Positions 8,104-16,990 are shown, numbered from the stretch's first letter. The stretch: 64,000 nucleotides of DNA from Prochlorococcus marinus str. MIT 1214 (GCF_027359355.1 NZ_CP114777.1:496001-560000); one strand, 5' to 3'. The notes: generated from the letters alone by a model not told the origin. A program made the numbers and translations.

Positions 8104-8301
8104 CTACTTTGTAAAAAGAGAGCTCTTAACTCCAGCTTGTTCCCACTTTTTGATAGTTGGCCTTAAGAATGACATGGGTAGAGCTGTCAAAATTGCAAAT
8201 GAAACAACAAGAATTAAGTCAGTGGTGAAATGATTTATTCCTAGATCTGTTCCAGCAAGCCAGAGCCAAGGAAATGCAGAAGCAAATAAAGTAGTTAGCA
8301 T
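8104..8301 (-). CDS. Two-helix membrane protein
   Basis: 65-residue form from ATG 8301, or 74 residues from 8328. Two hydrophobic segments (LTTLFASAFPWLWLAG and LILVVSFAILTALPMSFL) with a short loop, and a basic C-terminus. Followed by a terminator-like hairpin. Function unknown. Confidence 0.6.
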   Translation of the reverse strand: MLTTLFASAFPWLWLAGTDLGINHFTTDLILVVSFAILTALPMSFLRPTIKKWEQAGVKSSLFTK

Positions 8302-8436
8302 AAATTCTCTTAAATTAAGCCAGAGCATATAAGAGCATTGTGTTAATTTTATTCATTGCTTAGTAAAAATTATCACTACCTTTACTCATTGTTCGGAATG
8401 CATTTACAGATATACAAAAGGTCAGACTTCATTTGA

Positions 8437-8790
8437 TCAACAATTCAGACCTTTCAGAAATCCATAGGTACACAAAAAAGGATTGCGATTAGAACAATCC
8501 CAAAAGGTGGGAGCAGAGCAGCATCAACAAGAATACCTGCATTTATTATGTTAAAGACAGCAACTATTAATAAGCAAGACATCAAGACCAACTCACTTAA
8601 CTAAATTTTTCTAGCAGAATGGAAATCTCTTATGGAACTGGAAATAATTAATTAAAAGCCCATACATAAATCTAATGCTGCAACAACATCAAATAAGCCA
8701 ATAACATACAACAATGTTTCTGCTGCAAAGGTGAAGCAATCCTTTCCACTGAGAAAACCAACAAGCTTGCAAAGTACACTCAATAGCTAA
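8437..8790 (-). pseudogene. Decayed copy of the 47074 membrane protein
   Basis: Translations on the minus strand match the 130-residue protein at 47074-47466 in pieces: ISSSIRD, then SELVLMSCLLIVAVFN, then PPFGIVLI and CTYGFLKG, but in different frames and with a TAG after ARKI. At least two frameshifts and several stops. A third, N-terminally truncated copy is at 37604-37813. Confidence 0.75.
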
Positions 8791-8846
8791 TGAAAAACCA
8801 AGTGGCTTTAATAATTGTTTTTATTTTGGCAACAATAGGATCTATT

Positions 8847-9143
8847 CTATGTCCTAGTTGTTTTTATCATTGAGATTGTTTCTTCTAGATCTAAACAAGG
8901 TTGAATAGTTATATCCATCAATTTTCTCCAAGGATACCATAGTTTCCATATCGTATCTAAAGAATCTGCCCTAACCACGCAGTGACCAGTACCATTCTGA
9001 ATCATGAAAACCCATGAATGAACCTCATAGGTTTCTGGTCTATTCTCTACTCCTCCAGTTTCATACCATTTAACCAACATATCCCCACCTATTTCTTGAT
9101 CTTCTCCATCATTAAATTCATAAGAGATCAAATAACGCTGCAT
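8847..9143 (-). CDS. DUF3303-like dimeric alpha-beta barrel protein
   Basis: 98 residues beginning MQRYLISYEF. The pattern (N-terminal beta strand, WYETGG turn, then WVFMIQNGTGHCVV, and WYPWRKLMDITIQPCLDLEE) matches the fold of the proteins at 12216-12488 and 41768-42070. Members of this family are short, cytosolic and mostly uncharacterised; no catalytic residues are assigned. Confidence 0.6.
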   Translation of the reverse strand: MQRYLISYEFNDGEDQEIGGDMLVKWYETGGVENRPETYEVHSWVFMIQNGTGHCVVRADSLDTIWKLWYPWRKLMDITIQPCLDLEETISMIKTTRT

Positions 9144-9286
9144 AACAGAAGGGGAAGCAAACCAATATATCTACTTTGCATAGAGTTATACAAAATTCAA
9201 TTAAATATCATCTTTCTAAAACTTAAAGCTAGCAACATTTGACCAGCAGATTTAAAGAAATATTTTTGTATTTTCATACCAATCAA

Positions 9287-9676
9287 TTAGAATTTACAAC
9301 TATTTATAATAGATTTCTTAATCAACTTATTATTAATGGGGGTTTCCCAACTTTTTACTTGCTTAACATCAGAATTTACTGGAAATTTACTAAATAATCT
9401 ATTCTCACAATCAATAGCCATTAAAAAGGAATCACTGTTTACAATGGATTCATTATCTGGGTCTATCTCAGAGTATTTAGCAAGAACTGAAAGAAAGCCA
9501 TTATTATTATATTTGATTGAATCAGGGTTTATAGATAGTAATTCATTATTTGTCTTAGATACTTCTAACCATTCGATTTCCTCCGCAAATAAATTATAAG
9601 AAGAAGAGAAGAAAATTAGAAAAATGATACAACTTAAGAGTAATCCCTGATGTATAAAATTTCGTATAGCAGTCAT
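9287..9676 (-). CDS. Secreted protein, surface-adhesin-E-like
   Basis: 129 residues, signal peptide at residues 1-31 (hydrophobic LLLSCIIFLIFF). The mature part has EWLEVSKTNNELLSINPDSIK, then an alternating strand pattern and AIDCENRLF, a layout seen in cyanobacterial secreted proteins of the adhesin-E type (Trp near the start, Asp-x2-Ser-Ile, a late Asp-Cys). Assignment is by pattern only. Confidence 0.55.
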   Translation of the reverse strand: MTAIRNFIHQGLLLSCIIFLIFFSSSYNLFAEEIEWLEVSKTNNELLSINPDSIKYNNNGFLSVLAKYSEIDPDNESIVNSDSFLMAIDCENRLFSKFPVNSDVKQVKSWETPINNKLIKKSIINSCKF

Positions 9677-9914
9677 TATTTATAGCTATTTTTTTAATTA
9701 TGCCTAATAGATTCAACTAATAAAAAAATATGAACTATAGCTTATCGTAAATATACATAAATTATCTTTTCTTAAACAGTTTAGGAATAAGTCTGGACTC
9801 ATTCTCAACATAGATTAAATCAAAAACATGCGACCTAAAAATCATGCTTATTTTATTTCTAAGCACAATGGAATAAATCATTTTGATTTAAATACAAATC
9901 TCAGGGATTTACAA

Positions 9915-10118
9915 TTACTTATAAAGCTGATTATATGAAAAGTGTTGCTCCATTTCTCTACCCAAAGAATAAAGAACTTCATTAACTATTTTTAGCTGCT
10001 TCTCCAATTCACTTCTCTTGAATTGCAGATCCACAAATCTTCTTTGCATCTCTGCTTGAGACCTTTTTACATAATCATCATTTTGATTAGATGGGTTTGT
10101 TGAAGATTTGTTTTCCAT
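9915..10118 (-). CDS. Short coiled-coil protein
   Basis: 67 residues. Polar N-terminus (MENKSSTNPSNQND), then a heptad-like helix with RRFVDLQFKRSELEKQLKIV. No membrane segment. Probably dimeric; function unknown. Confidence 0.55.
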   Translation of the reverse strand: MENKSSTNPSNQNDDYVKRSQAEMQRRFVDLQFKRSELEKQLKIVNEVLYSLGREMEQHFSYNQLYK

Positions 10119-10289
10119 TGTTATAACATTTGTTTTTAGAGAAGAGAAGCTTTAAATCCTCTTCTACGCGTTCAGTAGTTCTTAACGTTAGTAGTGTTTC
10201 TATATCTGATTAAAAAGAAATACACGCCAACAGTAAATCCGTCTTAATGCGGGAGTATTAAGACCTCCGTTTTCTTACCTCAGTATTTA

Positions 10290-10442
10290 CTAGGACAAGA
10301 AAACCCCTGGAAAAATTTGTCCGGTAATCGTATAAGCACCTATGCCAGAAATAATTCCAATCATTGCAGGCCAACCATTATATTTTTCTACTTCATCAGG
10401 ATTAAAATTCGCAGAAAACAATTGGGTAATAATTTTTTTCAT
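10290..10442 (-). CDS. hli: High-light-inducible protein
   Basis: 50 residues, one chlorophyll a/b-binding-type helix. EKYNGWPAMIGI and TGQIFPGVF match the Hli core (E-x2-NGR-x-AM-x-G and TGQ-x2-PG), though Trp replaces the usual Arg of NGR. Hli proteins bind chlorophyll and carotenoid in thylakoids and protect newly made photosystem parts under stress. Stands alone, unlike the operon at 13091-13708. Confidence 0.85.
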   Translation of the reverse strand: MKKIITQLFSANFNPDEVEKYNGWPAMIGIISGIGAYTITGQIFPGVFLS

Positions 10443-10581
10443 TAGTTATTAAGAAGTTAACTCAAGATTAATAAAAAATTACAACAACATAGCATTAATA
10501 GCTACATTAATTAGTTAGTAAAAGCTTTTACACCTATAAATAAATTAAATATCTACTTTAAAAAGGTATTCTTAAATACCA

Positions 10582-10779
10582 TCATAAAGCAGAAGACTTG
10601 AACTTTGACTTGAAATACGTAGATTCTGGAAAGTCATTGATTAATGATTTAACCTTCTTGGTGATTTTATTACTAGAAATCAAAGCTAAGTCATAAGTAG
10701 ACAAACCAATCTCATATTCAAAAGAAAATTGCTTAGCTATTGCCTTGGGTTTGGTAATGATAAATTTTGAAGTACCCAT
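10582..10779 (-). CDS. Hypothetical basic protein
   Basis: 65 residues from ATG 10779 (TTG at 10788 possible). Lys/Ser-rich with a short hydrophobic stretch (YDLALISS). No family recognised. Confidence 0.45.
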   Translation of the reverse strand: MGTSKFIITKPKAIAKQFSFEYEIGLSTYDLALISSNKITKKVKSLINDFPESTYFKSKFKSSAL

Positions 10780-10941
10780 ACAAATCAATTAATATATTAT
10801 CAATAAAATCTAGATATAAAAACTTTCAAGGAAGATAAAGACACTTTAACAAGTGTTCATCAAAACAAAGTACTATAAAAATCCTCAAATGTTATTGATA
10901 AAGATTAAGAATTTCTTCCTCAAACAAAATAGTAGTAGAAC

Positions 10942-11232
10942 TCAAGTTGAATTATCAGAAATCGCTTTTGTCTTTGATTTTTTTCGCTTTGGTTTTTGGA
11001 GCTTATAACCAAACTCAAGAAGTTGATGATAGGTCAATTTAGCTTGTAAAGCACTTAAAGATAGACGTTTCTCATCATCTTTTTGAAGAAAGATATTTCC
11101 TCTATTATTGTTATCAGTCTCTATAGTAATAAACTCTTTTCCTTTCTTAAGAATCCAAGGCTCTTCTAGGTATTTATCGTCGCCCTCCTTTACCTCCCAT
11201 GGTACTGGTGCTGGCTTTTTCTTTAATGGCAT
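10942..11232 (-). CDS. Conserved hypothetical, PWILKKGKE family
   Basis: 96 residues. Pro/Lys-rich start, then PWILKKGKEFITIE, KRLSLSALQAKLTYHQLLEFG and a very basic tail (KPKRKKSKTK). A decayed paralog at 33349-33621 keeps the same blocks. The pattern of strands followed by one amphipathic helix and a basic end suggests nucleic-acid contact, but that is inference. Confidence 0.65.
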   Translation of the reverse strand: MPLKKKPAPVPWEVKEGDDKYLEEPWILKKGKEFITIETDNNNRGNIFLQKDDEKRLSLSALQAKLTYHQLLEFGYKLQKPKRKKSKTKAISDNST

Positions 11233-11365
11233 TTTGAAAAATCACATACCATAATCTTAATTTTACATGCAAAACTTAAGATAATCCAGTTAAAGCTAAT
11301 AATGCCAAAACGATTGTGATAATAACGAGTAACTAGTCCCTTAGAAGAAAAAATTTTGACACATT

Positions 11366-11533
11366 CTATGATTTCTTATTTAGATCTATCTTTTGCTTGC
11401 AAGCTATTAATTCAGAAGCAATGGGGTTAACTCTATTCTCATATTTTCTTGACCTATAGATTTGGAATTTACAAATTTCATCACCACTGAGAAAACAATC
11501 ATCAATAAAATCATCAAGTACTCGTGATTGCAT
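11366..11533 (-). CDS. Hypothetical 55-residue protein
   Basis: Start chosen at ATG 11533; a TTG at 11554 would extend it by seven. Acidic start (LDDFIDDCFL) and basic middle, two Cys near residues 15 and 23, one further Cys late. No family recognised. Confidence 0.45.
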   Translation of the reverse strand: MQSRVLDDFIDDCFLSGDEICKFQIYRSRKYENRVNPIASELIACKQKIDLNKKS

Positions 11534-12215
11534 TTTAAAAACATAATAAAACAATTAATGCGTCATTAACGACAATAAACAAGTGCGTCTTAACACCTAA
11601 TTTCTTGCTTATGGAACAATAAATTCATGACACTTGAATCAATCGAAAGGATCACCAGATATGAGCAAATTCTTCGAAATTAAATTCATCCATAAACAAA
11701 CGAAGTTGGAAATTCATACTGTCCAAAAAAATATGTTGTAGTAGATAGAGATTTCAAATTCAAAATAGCAGTAGCATCCCGTATCGTTTTTAAAATCAGC
11801 AACATTTTTTCTGAATGAGGAAAAGCATTTAAGGATGATCTAGCTAATCAAGAAACAGCAGGAATAAAGTCTTTTATCAATGAGATCAATAACCTGAATC
11901 TCATATAGAAATGGTAATTCTTAAGACAGAACAATGTGATCCAGAGAGATACATGAAAGTGAATTTAGAGGTCGAAGCTTAAGGTCATATTCAAGGCAGT
12001 GAAGAATTTTCTAATTGCTTGGCATAACAAGCAAAATAATGCCTATCTAAAAATTAGTTACCGACTCTCCTCACTAACCAAAGACACCCAAAGTTCTTAC
12101 CTTTGTAGTATTAGTTAGGTGTTGAGAAAAGAAAGGTAAGTATCTAAATATGATGATCTTTACGAGCATTAAGAACAAAATTCGTTTATAAGGTTCAAGA
12201 TTAACCAAATGATTC
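11534..12215. other. Gap holding a degraded frame
   Basis: About 680 bp without an intact gene. Plus-strand 11627-11981 has coding-like pieces (VVVDRDFKFKIAVAS, AFKDDLANQETAGIKSF) interrupted by several stops, so an old gene probably decayed here. The source family is not recognised. Confidence 0.5.
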
Positions 12216-12488
12216 ATGCTTTACATACAGCATTGGAAATTCAAGCCTGATTACCACCAAAAAGGTGCAGAAAGATTTTTAGCCACAGGAGCTCCGTACG
12301 CAGGTGCAGAGATGCTTGGTAGATATCACGCTCCAGGTTCACTTGAAGGTTGGATAATTGTTAAAGCAGAAGATCCAAAAGCACTTTACGAGCATGCAGC
12401 TGAATGGGCTGAATTTCTAGATTGGGAAACTACTCCAGTATTTACAGATGAAGAAGCTGGTCCGATTTGCGCAAAAATCTACAGTTAA
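12216..12488 (+). CDS. DUF3303 family protein
   Basis: 90 residues, ATG 12216. MLYIQHWKFKPDYHQKGAE, GRYHAPGSLEGWIIVKAED and WAEFLDWETTPVFTDEEAG match the small cyanobacterial DUF3303 family, predicted ferredoxin-like alpha-beta barrels. Cytosolic; role unknown. Followed by a good terminator. Confidence 0.8.
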   Translation: MLYIQHWKFKPDYHQKGAERFLATGAPYAGAEMLGRYHAPGSLEGWIIVKAEDPKALYEHAAEWAEFLDWETTPVFTDEEAGPICAKIYS

Positions 12489-12518
12489 AAAAACCTGATT
12501 CATTAATCGTAAGTAATT

Positions 12519-12560
12519 GAGCTAAAAGGCGGCAAACATCAGTCTTTTAGCTCTTCTATT
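12519..12560 (+). terminator. Rho-independent terminator
   Basis: GAGCTAAAAG and CTTTTAGCTC form a 10-bp stem with a 15-nt loop, then a T-rich run; 30 bp after the stop of the DUF3303 gene. Confidence 0.8.
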
Positions 12561-12732
12561 TAAGACTATTCAAAATTATTCTATTTAATGGAAAAAAGAA
12601 CAGCATAAGTAAATAAAATCTCTGATACGTCGGCAAAAGGTAAGCTATTAAAAACTGTTGAACTCCTTGATGGTGCATAGGATTTTTATTTGTTTATAGC
12701 TAACTTAAGAAAAAAGAAGGCCTAATTAGGTA

Positions 12733-13014
12733 ATGAGCAGATTAGATGATCTAAAAATCTTGCTTAATAGCTTTTTCAATAGGAGAGAATCTACGCGAAG
12801 AGAAATGAAGAGGGTTTTTCAATGGAGAAGGTATCTTGAATGGAAAGAGTTAACACCTGAAGAAAAGCTTTCAGCTAAAAGATTCTTATTAATTCCTATA
12901 TTTACTTATCTCATAATTGGAATTTTTAATCAGAACTTTTCCTTGATTGTTCTTTTTCTAGTTGGATATGTTCTTTATAAAAAATTTGAAAAAGGTGATA
13001 TTCTCAAAAAATAA
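12733..13014 (+). CDS. Membrane protein with cytosolic basic N-terminus
   Basis: 93 residues. Basic N-terminal half (RRESTRREMKRVFQWRR, then LTPEEKLSAKRF), two closely spaced membrane helices (residues about 52-83), Lys-rich end. Possibly RNA- or membrane-associated; no family named. Terminator follows. Confidence 0.65.
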   Translation: MSRLDDLKILLNSFFNRRESTRREMKRVFQWRRYLEWKELTPEEKLSAKRFLLIPIFTYLIIGIFNQNFSLIVLFLVGYVLYKKFEKGDILKK

Positions 13015-13035
13015 AGAATGCACTATTAACCAATA

Positions 13036-13072
13036 AAAACCCCTTCCGTAATGACAGAGAAGGGGTTTTTTA
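13036..13072. terminator. Bidirectional terminator
   Basis: ACCCCTTC and GAAGGGGT with A-run before and T-run after, between two convergent units: 12733-13014 on the plus strand and the hli operon on the minus strand. Confidence 0.85.
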
Positions 13073-13090
13073 TCAGATTGAAAGTTAGTT

Positions 13091-13216
13091 TTAAACAATT
13101 CCTGGAATGATCCAGCCTGTTATTCCGTAGTTAATCACAGCGGCAAAGAAGCCCATCATTGCTAGACGGCCATTCATTTGCTCTGCTGTTTTCCAGTAGT
13201 TAGTTTCTTTGTTCAT
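13091..13216 (-). CDS. hli: High-light-inducible protein, last in hli operon
   Basis: 41 residues: WKTAEQMNGRLAMMGFFAAV, then TGWIIPGIV. Complete Hli core. Start at ATG 13216 overlaps the stop of the preceding gene by one base (TAATG), a sign of translational coupling. Confidence 0.9.
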   Translation of the reverse strand: MNKETNYWKTAEQMNGRLAMMGFFAAVINYGITGWIIPGIV

Positions 13217-13362
13217 TACACCACACCTGGAATGATCTGACCGGTTGTTAGATATGCACCGATTAGTGCCCAGCATCCAACAAATGCTGCGTAACCATTC
13301 AGTCTTTCAGCAATTACTTTGCCTTCTTCGACTCTTGGAGTTTCTGTAGTTTGTTTTTTCAT
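13216..13362 (-). CDS. hli: High-light-inducible protein
   Basis: 48 residues: VIAERLNGYAAFVGCWALIG, then TTGQIIPGVV. NGY replaces NGR, otherwise a normal Hli core. Coupled on both sides through TAATG overlaps. Thylakoid membrane, pigment binding and photoprotection by family. Confidence 0.9.
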   Translation of the reverse strand: MKKQTTETPRVEEGKVIAERLNGYAAFVGCWALIGAYLTTGQIIPGVV

Positions 13363-13481
13363 TAAACAATACCTGGAATAAGTTGACCGGTTGATAGGTA
13401 GATACCTGTTAGTAGAACGAATGCCATCATGGCTGGTCTGCCGATGCTTCTTTCTAGGATTGTTTTGTTAGATGGTTGCAT
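13362..13481 (-). CDS. hli: High-light-inducible protein, short form
   Basis: 39 residues: ILERSIGRPAMMAFVLLTG, then STGQLIPGIV. The shortest of the four. Its stop overlaps the next start (TAATG). Short Hli forms of this kind also occur in cyanophage genomes. Confidence 0.9.
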   Translation of the reverse strand: MQPSNKTILERSIGRPAMMAFVLLTGIYLSTGQLIPGIV

Positions 13482-13501
13482 TGTTATGGATAGTTATTGG
13501 T

Positions 13502-13708
13502 TTAGAAAATTCCAGGAATGATTTGACCTGTTGTGAAGTATGAAACTAAAAGACTGATCATTCCAATCATTGCCCAACGGCCATTTGTCTTTTCAGCTTC
13601 TTCTGGATAGCTGGTGTAGTCCTCAACAAGCTGGGGCTGTGTTTCACGGCCAAAGATGTTTTGCTTGCCGTACTCAGTGATTACCTGAGAAGAAGATGAT
13701 GTCGTCAT
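13502..13708 (-). CDS. hli: High-light-inducible protein, first in operon
   Basis: 68 residues with a 35-residue polar extension before the core EEAEKTNGRWAMIGMISLLV and TTGQIIPGIF. Leads the four-gene operon 13708 to 13091, the arrangement of the multicopy hli cluster known from Prochlorococcus. The recurrent ACCG motif lies 57 bp upstream and may be its control site. Confidence 0.92.
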   Translation of the reverse strand: MTTSSSSQVITEYGKQNIFGRETQPQLVEDYTSYPEEAEKTNGRWAMIGMISLLVSYFTTGQIIPGIF

Positions 13709-13764
13709 TACTGGAATTGCGTTGATGTGAACAAATGTAAAGTATGAATTTTCTAAATGGAAGA

Positions 13765-13782
13765 TACGGTCGGGTACGGCTT
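13765..13782 (-). promoter_or_regulatory. Recurrent motif, copy 2 (hli operon)
   Basis: Minus strand AAGCCGTACCCGACCGTA, the most divergent copy (A added before C, TA for AA), 57 bp before the hli start. Confidence 0.5.
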
Positions 13783-13899
13783 CTTCTAATCCTTAATAAC
13801 TTTAAGCCTCAAAAACTAAATACAGCAACTAATTAGAGCGATGTTAATCCAGTGATTAGATTAATTGATCATTCTGATAAGTATAAATAGCCCGACCTA

Positions 13900-13918
13900 G
13901 TTAGCACTACTTCAATCA
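13900..13918 (+). promoter_or_regulatory. Recurrent motif, copy 3, partial
   Basis: GTTAGCACTACTTCAATCA keeps the GTTAGCACTAC half but not the CGACCGAAC half. It is the only plus-oriented copy and precedes the pseudogene at 13925. Confidence 0.4.
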
Positions 13919-13924
13919 ATTTGT

Positions 13925-14197
13925 AGTTAAGACTTCATGCAAAGTTGGAAATACCTATGTTGATGAGGATGAACTTACTAGTGCAAACCTTCGAATGGAA
14001 GTAATACATGAGCGTAATGCTCACAAATTCCCATATGACCTAACAGCTCCTGATTTTGCTTCTATCGTTCTTATTACAACTGCAATCGGTAAAGCCATCA
14101 ATTTGTTTTCAAGCCCTCTTTAGGAGTTCTTCAGGCCTTTATGGGTTTAGGAAAAGTTAAAGGAAAGCCACTAACAAGTTCATTGGAAGACCTCTAA
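13925..14197 (+). pseudogene. Frameshifted conserved hypothetical
   Basis: A coding-like frame (CKVGNTYVDEDELTSANLRM, then FASIVLITTAIGKAINLFSS) ends at a TAG; the continuation GVLQAFMGLGKVKGKPLTSS lies in another frame up to 14197. No start codon is present in the first frame. A one- or two-base indel near 14120 would restore an ORF of about 90 codons. A 13-codon NPFK frame follows at 14199-14240. Confidence 0.55.
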
Positions 14198-14293
14198 AAT
14201 GTCAAATCCTATTTCTATAAATCCATTCAAAACCTATTAAAACTTCATAAAAAAATGAATGTGTATTACCGCTTCTATTCATAGCTCACCAAA

Positions 14294-14920
14294 ATGAATA
14301 TACATAAATTCCTAATAATTGATTCTGCTTTAGTAATTGCCGCAATACCAATTATATTTTTGCTTCAAGGTGGCAAGAAAAAATATCCCCTTTTAAGAAA
14401 TTCCAATAAAGAAAGACTTTTAAATAAGACCTCTACCAAACTCCCACAAAAAGAAAAGCTTATTGAACTTGAAAAACTTGCAAAGATTCAAGGTAGTGGA
14501 ATTAAAATTGATTCGATTGTAGGTAATTGGAGGTTTATATCAGTGTGGAAAAAAGACATCGACGAAGAAGATCTGATTTTCAGTTCAATGCTTAAAATCT
14601 TCGCGGCAAACATTGAGTTCAAAAAGAATCCCCCTACAAATGGCTTAGCTAAATTCTCTGTTATCACGTCCATCAAACTAGGAATTTTAACCATTGAGTT
14701 TTCAGGCTCTGGTTTTTTAGAAGGGGACCAACCCTTGTTAACATACTTTTTTAATCTAATTGAACTCAAATTAGGTTCAAAGATTTTATTGAGCAGATCA
14801 CTTAAAGAACAGGTAGACGAGGATAAGTCATTTTTTTCTTTGATTGCATTAGAAGAAGATGGTGAGTGGCTTTCAGCCAGAGTACAAGGAGGTGCCCTAG
14901 TGATTTGGTTGAAAGATTGA
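14294..14920 (+). CDS. Conserved membrane-anchored protein
   Basis: 208 residues. N-terminal helix (IIDSALVIAAIPIIFLL), then a globular domain with SIVGNWRFISVWKKD, TIEFSGSGFLEGDQPLL, ILLSRSL and SARVQGGALVIWLKD. The GNWRF start and GGALVIWLKD end look like a lipocalin or fibrillin-like beta barrel, as in plastid lipid-associated proteins, but this is inference. One of the larger and best-preserved genes here. Confidence 0.75.
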   Translation: MNIHKFLIIDSALVIAAIPIIFLLQGGKKKYPLLRNSNKERLLNKTSTKLPQKEKLIELEKLAKIQGSGIKIDSIVGNWRFISVWKKDIDEEDLIFSSMLKIFAANIEFKKNPPTNGLAKFSVITSIKLGILTIEFSGSGFLEGDQPLLTYFFNLIELKLGSKILLSRSLKEQVDEDKSFFSLIALEEDGEWLSARVQGGALVIWLKD

Positions 14921-15056
14921 AATCAATTAATCAGTTTCTGCTTATATCGAATAAAGAGAGTAAATAGTCTTCACTAAGCTCACATGAACATATGAAGTAT
15001 CTAAAGTTCATTCAAGATTGGAATTTAAGTTCATCAGGTTTTCAGGTCTTGTCAGA

Positions 15057-15197
15057 TCAACCCTCACTTCTAAACGGGGAGTTATAGTAAGCCTTGTTAA
15101 CGGTATATAAAGTATAGAGAGAAACAGCTATGCCCAAAAAACCAACGACTAGAATTGGGGAGAAAGATGGGAAAGCATAAGTAGGGATTGAAGTCAT
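15057..15197 (-). CDS. One-helix membrane protein, 46 residues
   Basis: Short N-terminus, helix SPILVVGFLGIAVSLYTLYT, then NKAYYNSPFRSEG. Its size and plan recall PsbN-type proteins of photosynthetic membranes, but the PsbN sequence signature is absent. Confidence 0.55.
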   Translation of the reverse strand: MTSIPTYAFPSFSPILVVGFLGIAVSLYTLYTVNKAYYNSPFRSEG

Positions 15198-15214
15198 GAT
15201 GAGATATAAATGAC

Positions 15215-15394
15215 ATGTGTGTTCTAAAGGATCTAGATATTATTTGGCAGGGGTTTGCACGAAAGTTAATCACGGTTATCCCTCTAATGATTCCAAGTGT
15301 ATCTAGTTATTTAAAAATGATTGCTATTCCAATAAGTCACGGATTCTTTTTTAGGTTAGGAGGCATCCTAAAAAAGTGGTCAAAACATTATTAA
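15215..15394 (+). CDS. Possible small ORF, 59 codons
   Basis: Weak. ATG 15215, amphipathic and hydrophobic stretches, but it covers a hairpin (TTTTTTAGG and CCTAAAAAA, 15350-15375) and has no relative in the window. The hairpin may be the real feature. Confidence 0.25.
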   Translation: MCVLKDLDIIWQGFARKLITVIPLMIPSVSSYLKMIAIPISHGFFFRLGGILKKWSKHY

Positions 15395-15651
15395 ACAAGC
15401 TCAAGCTTATAAACAATATCTTTGCAGTTGTTTTGCTTATCCCACTTCCTCGCAAATAGAGTATCAAGTATTTCTACCAAAGTATCTAAGCTTGTGAGGT
15501 TATGGAAGGAATGTGATTTATGGTAATTAATTTTGTTTAAGTCATAGTCAATAACGACCACATCACCATATTCGTTGACGAACTTTTTAATCGTTTCTTC
15601 GTAGTATTCAAAGGAACAATCAAATGTACATACAATAAAAAGTTATTCCAT
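15391..15651 (-). pseudogene. Copy of 39432 protein with a stop at codon 3
   Basis: 87 codons aligning end to end with the intact protein at 39432-39695, including FIVCTFDCSFEYYEETI and NNCKDIVY. Codon 3 is TAA (15643-15645) where the intact gene has AAA, so one substitution silenced it. No good restart within the first 60 codons. Confidence 0.8.
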
Positions 15652-15655
15652 TTAA

Positions 15656-16042
15656 TTAGACCCTGCTGTAACCAAACTTGCTTTCAAAAATTTTCAATGG
15701 CAATCCAGTTGCTTGCATGGCGGCTTTACATTGATGTCCGACTGTTCCATAGACCTCGACAGTGAAGTTATCTCCAAGTTCTGCATGTCCCTGTAAATAT
15801 TCACCCACAGATGGATTTGCTAGATGAGCAAGGAAAGCATCGTCATTTTTATAAACTTCGGACCAAACAAAACGAAGAGGGTTCTCTGGATCTTGATCAA
15901 AAGTATGGTGCAACATTCCTGGTTCTGAATCTTCAACGGCCTTATCAGTTTTAGCTGCAAGTAATAAATATTCTTGAACTTTATCTGGCTTAACTTGAAT
16001 ACGAGCAAGAAGAAGGAAGGGGGTATCGGCTCCGAATGACAT
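15656..16042 (-). CDS. ABM-type monooxygenase-fold protein
   Basis: 128 residues from ATG 16042, which has GGAG eight bases upstream; an ATG at 16069 lacks one. FLLLARIQVKPDKVQEYLLLA, GMLHHTFDQDPENPLRFVWSE and VYKNDDAFLAHLANP fit the antibiotic-biosynthesis-monooxygenase fold (ferredoxin-like dimer). Many members have no proven enzyme activity. The C-terminal 40 residues with one Cys are specific. Confidence 0.75.
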   Translation of the reverse strand: MSFGADTPFLLLARIQVKPDKVQEYLLLAAKTDKAVEDSEPGMLHHTFDQDPENPLRFVWSEVYKNDDAFLAHLANPSVGEYLQGHAELGDNFTVEVYGTVGHQCKAAMQATGLPLKIFESKFGYSRV

Positions 16043-16373
16043 TAAGTTTTCTCCTTTAGAATTTACCATTATATATTTCTGGCAAGATTGTTGTATTAGG
16101 AGGACATCTCATCAGCCTTTTCTGACATAACCAATTAATTTTTAAGACTGTTCGGTCATTCAAGTTGAGGGCGTTAAAAACGAAAAGGATAAGAACAAAC
16201 GGTTACTGTTGTAATGGATAAAGCAGGAGAACGATCACTGATTTATACGATATATTTCCATAATCAGAACATTTCCGCTACCAACCAAACAGCGTTAATA
16301 GTCAACTTTCTTTTTTATATGGACAAAATCTGTTTTCAATTGCAAAGATGTTTTATAAGCAACTACTTCGACT
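16043..16373. other. Gap without recognised gene
   Basis: About 330 bp. Minus-strand GACCGAAC near 16148 matches only the end of the recurrent motif. A 62-codon plus frame (16214-16402) overlaps the conserved gene at 16374 in another frame and is not credible. Confidence 0.45.
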
Positions 16374-16538
16374 ATGGATTCTTATACAAAGGATACGCAT
16401 AGGTACGCTTTTGAGCTCGTTAAAGCCGCAAGATCAATGCCAGTCGATTTAGCCGAAAAGTTGCAACATATAAAACAATTGAGATTTAATTACCAACTAA
16501 AGACTTTAAGAAAAAGAATCAATAAAAGAATCACCTAA
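16374..16538 (+). CDS. Basic helical protein, twin of 37132
   Basis: 54 residues. KDTHRYAFELVKAARSMP, then EKLQHIKQLRFNYQLK and a very basic end. The copy at 37132-37296 differs at only about nine positions and shares the bases just upstream (TTCGACTATGGATT). Predicted two helices with strong positive charge; nucleic-acid binding is possible but unproven. Confidence 0.7.
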   Translation: MDSYTKDTHRYAFELVKAARSMPVDLAEKLQHIKQLRFNYQLKTLRKRINKRIT

Positions 16539-16582
16539 ATAGAAGCTAATAGTCCATTTTATTGTTGTTGCCACTGGGATTT

Positions 16583-16942
16583 TTATGAAGTCCTTTCTTT
16601 AAATTGATCAGGTATTGGAAAATCTTCTCGTATTTGTTTTAAACGTTTTTTATAAATAGTTTCATAATCTGGATCCCGGCTTTTATAGGCGTTGTAATTT
16701 TGCCCTTCAAAATCTTCTTCTTTAATTAATTCTTCAACTTGCTTAATGAGGTCTCTATAGATATCTGCTCCTACAATCTGTTCTTTAGTAAGTTCGCTTC
16801 CATGAGAATCAGCGTATTGAATAATCCCTTTGTAAGTAAAAAGCCATTGCCTCCTTGCTAGTGGATCTAATGCGATAACTTCTTTGACTATAAAGCTTAT
16901 ACAAAGTTTGAACTTTACTTCTAAATCGTTAATTTCAATCAC
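16583..16942 (-). CDS. Hypothetical helical protein
   Basis: 119 residues from GTG 16942. Mixed charged helices, DPLARRQWLFTYKGII in the middle, and a C-terminal charged helix (DYETIYKKRLKQIREDFP). No membrane segment, no family recognised. Confidence 0.55.
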   Translation of the reverse strand: MIEINDLEVKFKLCISFIVKEVIALDPLARRQWLFTYKGIIQYADSHGSELTKEQIVGADIYRDLIKQVEELIKEEDFEGQNYNAYKSRDPDYETIYKKRLKQIREDFPIPDQFKERTS

Positions 16943-16990
16943 AAAGGAAGGAGCTTATCTTCCATAAATTGTAGATGGCTATTTTGGAAT

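Noticed and set aside
7925-8233. 102-codon plus-strand frame
   Set aside because: Antisense to the two-helix protein at 8104 and runs through its terminator.
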